15,912 bases of DNA from Rhodoferax sp. UBA5149 (lineage in GTDB: Bacteria; Pseudomonadota; Gammaproteobacteria; Burkholderiales; Burkholderiaceae_C): contig NZ_DHXT01000121.1 in NCBI RefSeq assembly GCF_002413825.1, positions 1-15,912 of the forward strand, read 5' to 3'. The notes beneath the pieces are model-generated. The model was not told the DNA's origin and ran no database searches. It saw nothing but the letters and a program-made list of their open reading frames with translations. Position 1 is the stretch's first letter. Each line of letters opens with the position of its first letter. Below are positions 1-7,900 of this stretch, piece by piece. Both the position numbers and the translations under genes were made by a program.

Positions 1-21
1 GAGTCGGTTAACCCCCCTCAT

Positions 22-1764
22 TTGAGTGCTGTACGGCCTGCTTCGGCCCGTGCTGCTTTGCGCCTCGCATGGGTCTTGCCATTTTGTTTGGCACCACTCC
101 TGGCATCAGCCCAGCCAGCGCCGCTAGTCACTCCGCGTGACCTTCGGCCGGAAACACCCGCTAAACCTCCTGCGATATTGCCGCAACCCGCCCCTGCGGA
201 AGTCCCCCCCAATGCGGAGGAACTTTTTGTGCGTATCGGAGAAATCTCAGTTAAAGACGGTTTTCCTGAGTTCACCACCGGCACTGAGGCGCTGTTGTCA
301 CCGGTTCGAGCCCAACGGGTCTCCGTCGCTAATCTCTACAAGCTGGCTGAATCCATCGAAATGCTTTATCGCGAAGCGGGCTTTGCTTTGGTGCGTGTTC
401 TTTTGCCGCCGCAGTCTCTCAATGACGGTGACACCCTGCAGCTTGTCGTGCTCGATGGGTTCATTGAACGTATCGATGTCAGCGCTGTAGATGAGCGCTC
501 CCGCAGCCGTGTATTGACAGTTATGCAACGCTTGGTCGGTCAGCACCGTCTGAGCGGCGATGCGCTGGAGCGCGCCCTGACAATTGCGGGGCGAGCACCT
601 GGTTTGGAATTGCGCAGCACCCTGGGGCCAGGCGCCGAGCCCGGCGGCGTCGTGTTGATGCTGGACGGCACATTCACACGCATCAGCGGATCATTTTCCG
701 CAGACGACCGACTCTCGAGCGCATTGGGACCCTGGCAGACCACATTGCAAGTTACCCTGAACGAGCCCATTGGCGTTGGCGTGCAACTCTATGCCAATGT
801 ATCAGGCGGGCAGGACTGGGTCAGCGCGTTTCAGAGTGATGCCCGCAGACGTGTCAGTGGTGGTGGCGCCCTCATCCCGATCGGGAGCAATGGCTTATCA
901 ATCAACCCGGAATTTACCACCTCGGTCAGCCAGCCGATGCCACAGCCAGGCGTACCCCGATCGCGGAGCAACTTCGAACGCTACACCCTGCGCCTTGTTT
1001 ACCCGCTGATCCTCAATCGCCAGGAAGAACTGACGTTCACCGGAACGCTGGAGGCCACCAATCAAATCGATACCTTGCCCGAGTTTGAGCTGACGGCAGC
1101 CGATGGTTCGAGCTTGGGTGCGTTGGTCCTCGACGAGGACAGACTGCGCGTAGCGCGTGTGGGGGCTGCTTGGAGTAAGTCATTCGATCAATCAAGACGC
1201 GTCAACGTCAGCGCCACTCTTTCCAGCGGAATATCTGGTATTGGCGGCCGCACCAAGGCAGATGTAGCGACCAGTGGTATCGCGATGTCGCGCACAGATG
1301 CAGATCCGGCCTTTCTCAAGATTGAAGGCAATGTGGCCTACGAGCAGCAACTCCCCATAGGCGTGCAGTCCAAATCATCACTGCGTGTGCAAAAGGCGCT
1401 CAAGGGCGTGCTGCCGGGTAGCGAGCTATTCAGCCTTGACGGCGAAGACGCACTGTCAACGTTTAGCTCCGGCTCGATTTCTGATGATGGCGGCTGGATG
1501 CTGCGCCAAGAGTTCACGCGGCCCGTGACTTGGCAGACCGGTTCAGGGAATGTGAATCTTGTGCCCTATGTCTTCGGCGCGGCAGGCGAGACCACAAGCC
1601 AGCTCGCCACCGGAACAGGCCGCGGACTGAACAAGGCGTTCGGCTTTGGCCTGCGCATGCAGTGGAAAAACGTCAACTTGTCGATGGAGTACGGACGCCA
1701 CGAGTCCGATCCGTCCGTTTTCAACGACAACCAGTTCTTCGTAAAAGGCCAGGTGCAATTTTGA
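22..1764 (+). CDS. TpsB / FhaC-ShlB-HecB family outer-membrane transporter of a two-partner secretion system
   Basis: An outer-membrane beta-barrel that would recognise the TPS domain of the adjacent exoprotein in the periplasm and pass it to the cell surface. Seen: a signal peptide at residues 1-30 ending ASA before QPAP, a Pro-rich linker at about 31-65, one POTRA-like domain at about 68-153, a beta-strand-rich barrel region to the end, and a C-terminal Phe as in outer-membrane proteins. The length of 580 aa fits the family. The TTG at 22 gives a good signal peptide but has no clear Shine-Dalgarno. The frame is open to the window edge, so the true start could lie upstream. Oddity: the L6-loop VRGF/Y-type motif expected near residues 478-481 reads LSTF, although the following SDDGGWMLRQEF matches the family. 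The stop overlaps the next gene by 4 bp. Family membership is confident; the partner is inferred from adjacency. Confidence 0.9.
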   Translation: MSAVRPASARAALRLAWVLPFCLAPLLASAQPAPLVTPRDLRPETPAKPPAILPQPAPAEVPPNAEELFVRIGEISVKDGFPEFTTGTEALLSPVRAQRVSVANLYKLAESIEMLYREAGFALVRVLLPPQSLNDGDTLQLVVLDGFIERIDVSAVDERSRSRVLTVMQRLVGQHRLSGDALERALTIAGRAPGLELRSTLGPGAEPGGVVLMLDGTFTRISGSFSADDRLSSALGPWQTTLQVTLNEPIGVGVQLYANVSGGQDWVSAFQSDARRRVSGGGALIPIGSNGLSINPEFTTSVSQPMPQPGVPRSRSNFERYTLRLVYPLILNRQEELTFTGTLEATNQIDTLPEFELTAADGSSLGALVLDEDRLRVARVGAAWSKSFDQSRRVNVSATLSSGISGIGGRTKADVATSGIAMSRTDADPAFLKIEGNVAYEQQLPIGVQSKSSLRVQKALKGVLPGSELFSLDGEDALSTFSSGSISDDGGWMLRQEFTRPVTWQTGSGNVNLVPYVFGAAGETTSQLATGTGRGLNKAFGFGLRMQWKNVNLSMEYGRHESDPSVFNDNQFFVKGQVQF

Positions 1765-1922
1765 ACCATCATTACCGCATTATCTGGAGCCAGGTATCCA
1801 ATACCTGGGTTGCCGTTTCCGAGCTTTCCAAGGGTCACTGCAAATCTTCCTCAGCGCGTAAACACGTTGTCAGTGCACTCGCATTATTGGGACTTTCGGC
1901 GTTGTCAATGGCATCGTCTGCC
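1761..1922 (+). other. Extended signal peptide (ESPR type) of the TpsA exoprotein
   Basis: The 54 encoded residues begin with the ESPR pattern, an aromatic and Trp-containing stretch ending WVAVSE, then a basic segment (SSSARKHVV) and a hydrophobic core ending MASSA. ESPRs are known on large autotransporters and TpsA proteins, where they slow Sec targeting. The pattern begins exactly at the TTG, so it decides the translation start. The cleavage position is estimated by eye. Confidence 0.85.
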
Positions 1923-4900
1923 CTCGACTTGCCGGCTGGCGCGCAAGTGACTGCAGGTTCGGCCAAGATACAAACACCCGCGAAAGGTGCTTTGCTAGTG
2001 AATCAGAGCACGCAGCGGGCCGTGATCAATTGGAGCAACTTCAGCATCGCCCAAGGCAACCGGGTGACCTTTGCCCAGCCCAATGCAAGCGCCGCAACCC
2101 TGAATATCGTGACCGGCAATAGCGCCTCCACGATCGCCGGCACGCTCACAGGCAATGGTACGGTCTATCTGATCAATCAGAATGGCATTGCCATTACACC
2201 GACAGGTCTGGTGGACACGCGCACTGGCTTCATTGCCTCGACATTACGCATGGATGAGAACGCATTCATGGGTGGCAAGTATCTTTTCAGTGGCAAAGGT
2301 GGTTCCGTCCTTAATCGTGGCCAGATCATGACGGGCCCCGGCGGCACGGTGGGACTGCTGGGTAGCACGGTTGCTAACGAAGGACTGATCAGTGCCCCGC
2401 TGGGTAAAGTGGCGCTTGGCGCGGGCGAGGCGGCTACGCTGGATCTCAGCGGTGATGGATTTTTGCAGGTGATGTTGCCGACCAGCGCGCTTGCGGCCGA
2501 TGGACAAGCTCTGGTGTCGAACAGCGGTGTGATTCAGGCCGATGGTGGCATGGTCATGTTGAAAGCCGCCACCGTACGGCAGGCCTTGCGCGAGGCAGTC
2601 AATATGCCCGGTGAAATCAGTGCCCGCAGTGTGTCTGGCAAGAATGGTGCCATTGTGCTCGAAGCGGGCCTGGGTGGCACGGTACGCGTCGCGGGCTCGT
2701 TGATCGCTGATGGCGACACCGTGGGTGGACGCATCGATGTGACGGGCGCCAACGTGCTTCTTGAAGGCGCATCACTCAGCGCCACCGGCACCGAGCGCGG
2801 TGGCCTGGTACGCGTAGGGGGCGCCTTTCAAGGTGGGCGAGAGCAGCCAGCCGACTCCGCGAATGCCGCGCTTTTTGCCGGCCGCTTTGGAGGTACACCC
2901 GCCCTCGCCAACGCCACAACGACCCGTATTGATGCCGCCAGCAACATCAATGTTTCTGCCACCGGTGTGGCTGGAACCGGCGGCACCGCCATTGTCTGGA
3001 GCGACAGCACCACGGTGATGCAAGGCGCCATCTCGGCGCGTGGCGCGTTAGCAGGCGGCGCAGTAGAGGTATCCGCCAAGTCAACCGTGCAATCGGTTGC
3101 GCTCAAGCGCATTGACCTGGGCAAGGGCGGCAACCTCTTGATAGACCCGCAAGACATCGTGATCGACTCATCCGGGACGGATACTGCCGCGGACTACAAC
3201 TACGCGACGCCGGGCACCATCACCCATCTGTTGGATACCGATGTCACTGCCTTGCTCAGTGCCGGTACCACGGTCAACCTGCAGGCCAGCCAGGACATCA
3301 GCTGGCTGGGTAACGCCTATGTGACACGAACATCCACAACACCAGGCGGGAATCTGAATCTGTCTGCCGGGCGCTCGGTGACGCTCAGCGGCATATTCAA
3401 CACAGCTGATGGCAACTGGAATATCGTCGCCAACGACACGGCTGCGCATGGCGTGGTGGATGCCGAACGCGGTGCTGGCGCCGCTCTCATTGACGTACGC
3501 AACGCCAATTTCATCAATAGCAACGGCAACCTGTCGCTAACCTTAGCCGACGGCGCGGGTAATACGAACCGCGAAGTTGATCGCATCACCCTCGGCAAGT
3601 TCAATGGCAACGGCCTGACGGCGGCAATCTCATCAACAGCCATGCCAGCCTATGGCACTACGCAGATACTGCTGACTGACGACATCAATGTCAGCGGCAC
3701 CATCAGCCTGACTGGCAATCTGCAGGTCTCGTCGATGAGTTCCATGCTGTCGTTGAGTGGGCAAAGCGTGACCTGGACCGATGAAAAAGCCGGTGGCACC
3801 ATCCGTGGCGAAGGTGCGATCAAGTTCATTGAAAACGGTCTGACTACGCACCTGGGGAAGCTGTCCGACATGGATGCTGTGCGGCTTGAACTCGATAGCC
3901 AGCCGGGCCTGACGCGGGTGTATGGCGACAGCGACCCCGGCATGACCGACTTGACTGTGCCCTTGTTGCGTGTCGCCGCGCATTCCAGCAGCACCTCGGC
4001 GGCCGATCCCTTGGGCGACATTTTAGGTGCCGGTTCGTTGGCACTCAGCGGGCCTGGTGTGTTGGCATCGGCAGGCAATAACAACTTGTCACTGTCAGCC
4101 ACCAGTAGCGCGGCCTTGGCCAGCGGGCTAAATGGCAGCTATTTTGTTGACCTTAGCGCAACATCTATTCCGCTCACGATTACCCAACGCAGGCTGACGT
4201 CTACCATATCGAACGGTGCTTACACCTACGGATCGCCTGATGCTGTGGCCAGCCTGAACGGCCTGGTCAATGGCGATATGCTGACTCCGCTAGCCACGCT
4301 CAATGGAGCAGCTAACGTCACCATGGACAACAACGGCCTGGGCTTTGGGTTCGATCCAAAGGTTCATGCGGGCGCATCAAGCTTCAGCTTGACCGGCCTG
4401 TCCGGTGTCAAGGCCAGCAATTACCTTTGGGATTTAAGCGGAAGCACTGTTAGTGGTACGTTGAACATCGCGCCTAAGGCGCTCAACTACGTTGCAACTG
4501 ACGGCTGGCACGTCTACGGCTCGGCTGGCACGATGCCTACAGCTACTCTTAGCGGCATCATTGCTGGCGATGATGTTGCACCCGTGGTGTCGCTCATCGC
4601 CGCAGGCCAGGCGGTCAGCTTGACGACCAGAATGCCAGCATCGACCTACGCCGCGGACGTGCTCAACTTTACAGGCGCAGCAGCAGGCAACTACACCATT
4701 GCGACAACGGGCAACACTTCGGGCCGCTATGTTGTTAACCCAAAGTGGGTCACGGTTAGTTTTGACCCAGCCGGCATCAGCAGCACGTATGGAACGCTGG
4801 ACCAGACCATCCTGTCCCAAGGCGTCACCTTGACCGGGGTGCTTGCGGGGGATACCGTCACGCCTAATGTTGACGGTGTTGTGAGTAACAGTCTGAACTA

Positions 4901-7900
4901 CCGATCACCCGTTGGAAATTACGCAACGGTCGTCACAGGTTTGGGTGGAGCCAGCGGCAGCAATTACGCCTTAACTAACAACGACGGCAGTGGCATGCTG
5001 ACCATCAACAAAAAGCTGATTTCCTACTTTGGAGGAGATATCAGCCAGGTTTATGGGCAGGCCACATTGCCATCACCATGGTTCCTCGGGGTACTCAGTG
5101 CGGACCTCCTCGGTGTCACCGCGTCCCAGGTCATTTCCTACCCGTCATCCTATGCGCCAAGCGGCAGCGGCAATCTGCCGGTTGGCAGCTACCAGGTCGA
5201 TCTCGGCGCCATCACAGGCACCAGCGCGGGCAACTACAGTCTAGATCGCTCTGCGAGCACTCCGCAGCGTGTCACGGTCACGCCCAAACCCGTTGGCGTG
5301 GCTTACATGAACTCGCTTTTCAGCACGTATGGCACCCAGGCAGACATGTCTTTAGCCAATCCCTCGCTCAGCGGCATTCAGCCTGGAGACATCGTCGCTG
5401 GACAAACGTATGCCTACGACCAATTGAGAGGCGGTAACGTTGATGCGAAAACCCCCGTTGGCACCTACAACGTGGCACTGAACGCATTGAGCGGGGTAGA
5501 TTCAGCCAATTACATGGTGGCAAATAATCGTCAAAGCGTATCCTCGCTCACGATCAATCCCAAAAACGTGACCGTGCAGTTCACCAACCCAAGTAGCACG
5601 TACGTCTATGGCGACACAGTGGACTTTGGTGGAACCATTGACGGTTTGGTTGCCGGCGACATCGTAAGCCCGGTGCTGAAAAATATAAATACCGACGGTT
5701 CACCTGCTACAGACACCTACCTGAACGTCGGAAGTTACAACAGGATAGCCACCGCACTGGATGGTCCTAATGCATGGAACTATCGAGTAATCAATAGTCG
5801 GGCGAATTTCAACATTACCCCTCGCCCACTCGCCTACAGCATCGCGCCGATAACCAAGACTTATGGCGAGCCTATGCAGGATTGGTATGAATGGGTTTCA
5901 TTCAGCAACTTGGTGGGGCAGGACAAGGTAAGGGCAAAAATCGGATACCAGTACGGTTATCTCCCTGGCACGAGCGGTTACTTCCCGGGTGATACCGTCA
6001 TGACTGATCGAAGTCCGGCTGGCGACTATACCTCCGTGGTAACAGGCCTGATCGGTTCCGCTGCTTCAAACTACATGCTGCCACCGCTTGGATTCAACCG
6101 ACAAATTAATAAAGGCTTGCTGACTATCCTGCCCAAGCCTGTTATATCTAGAATTGATAATGTGAATTCAGTTTACGGAATCGCTGCTGTGCTTGGCTTG
6201 GGCCGTTTGGATGGTGTGTTGGCCGGGGACAGTGTGAACGCTGGTCCGACAACACTGGCTGAAGGCACCCAGCCGAAGCACCTGACCAATGCGGGAATTT
6301 ATTACCTGCGCACAGAGGGTATATGGGGTGCCCAATCAGGAAACTATGAGGTTATACGAAGTGAAGGTCAGCTTACTATTCAACCCAGAGTTTTAACGAG
6401 AAGTTTTAGTTTCACTTGGAATAATCGTAGTATTTATTCTGGTGGCACCTATGGAGATTATTACCGTCCTACAGGTGTAATGAGCGACAGTGAGGCAGTT
6501 ACGTATGGAATAAACGGCGTCATGCAATTGCAAGGAATGCTTGCGGGTGACGACGTTAAAGAAAGCGTAGCCGCTCCTTATCACATGCCCTTTTCAAAAT
6601 CGGGCGCTTATCTGCCGGGAACCTATACATGGAATCGTAGCGGCGTGCTGACGGGAGTGAATGCATCGAATTACGTGATATCCCCGGACATCGTGGTTCC
6701 TTATACGTTCACCATCGCACCGAAAAAAATTTCTGGTGGTGTCGCAGTGACCAGCGGGGTGAATGAACTTTTTACTGCTGTCTACGGGACTCCGATGGGT
6801 TTGAAGGCCCTTGGTGACGCCGGCGTGGTGACAACGCCCTTTGGGAAGGATGATGCGGTTTTTCGACCGTATATAAAAGATGCTAACAACAATAGAGCCC
6901 CATTTATTTGGGAGCGCCAGGCTGCTGGTAATTACACATTGGTGACGAGTTTCTTTGGAGCGGATGTTGCAAACTACGTTCTACCCGAAAATGCGTACGA
7001 ACGCAGCTTTGAAATTACTCGTAAACCGATCAGTCTCAGCATCGCTGGCAACGGTTTGGTTAATTATGGATCGAACGTTTTACCTTGGGTGTATTCAGGC
7101 CTGCTGCCTGGTGACACAGTGCAGGCAGTTTCTTTTATATGCAGCCAATTCAAGTGCGGCACTGCGGCTGATGCCAGAAATTATCTTCCGTTCCGCACAC
7201 CCGTGGGCTACTATTATGCAACTCTTACAGATTTGGTCGGGCAGAGTGCAGCCAATTACCAATGGACGAATGCTGTTGATCCTGGAAATCGAAATTATTC
7301 TTTCGCCATCCAGCCCTTGCAACTGAGATGGAGCCAGGATGCAGGTAACCTGTCCATTACCTACGGCGACAAGTTACCTGCAATTAATAAGTACTCGTTG
7401 TCGGGGATATTGCCAGGCGATGACGTCATCATCGGCGAACCCATCGCGACACCGATCAGCGTTGCCGTTGGTGGGTCGGGTGTCAGGCGCGGGACAGACA
7501 CGATACCGGATGCTGGTACCTATACTTACACAGGCGTTGCAGCGGCTGGAAGCAACTACCTTCTACCCGTAGATGGCAAGCTGACAGTCGCCCCTAAACC
7601 ACTCGCCTACGCCGTTACCGATGTTTCGGGTCAGTATGGCAACTACAAGGCCTGCAACACCAACACCTGCGACCCATGGCTTCCGGGTATTGACCTTGGT
7701 CAGATCATTGTTCCTGGTGCTTTGGTGGGCGACCGACTCAGTGGAACGATCGGTTTGCTGGATTTAAAGGGCGAAGAAGTCTCGCTCAACGACCAAACGC
7801 CCGTAGGCAATTATTTTCAAGTCTTGACGGGCCTGACAGGGGCCTCTGCACCCAACTACGTGGTGGCGTCTTCGGGCAACGTGCCCGGCGTGTTGAACAT

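Noticed and set aside
1530..1760. Upstream extension of the exoprotein frame by 77 codons from an ATG at 1530
   Set aside because: It overlaps the transporter gene, the translated residues are Arg-rich and unlike any signal peptide, and the ESPR begins precisely at TTG 1761.
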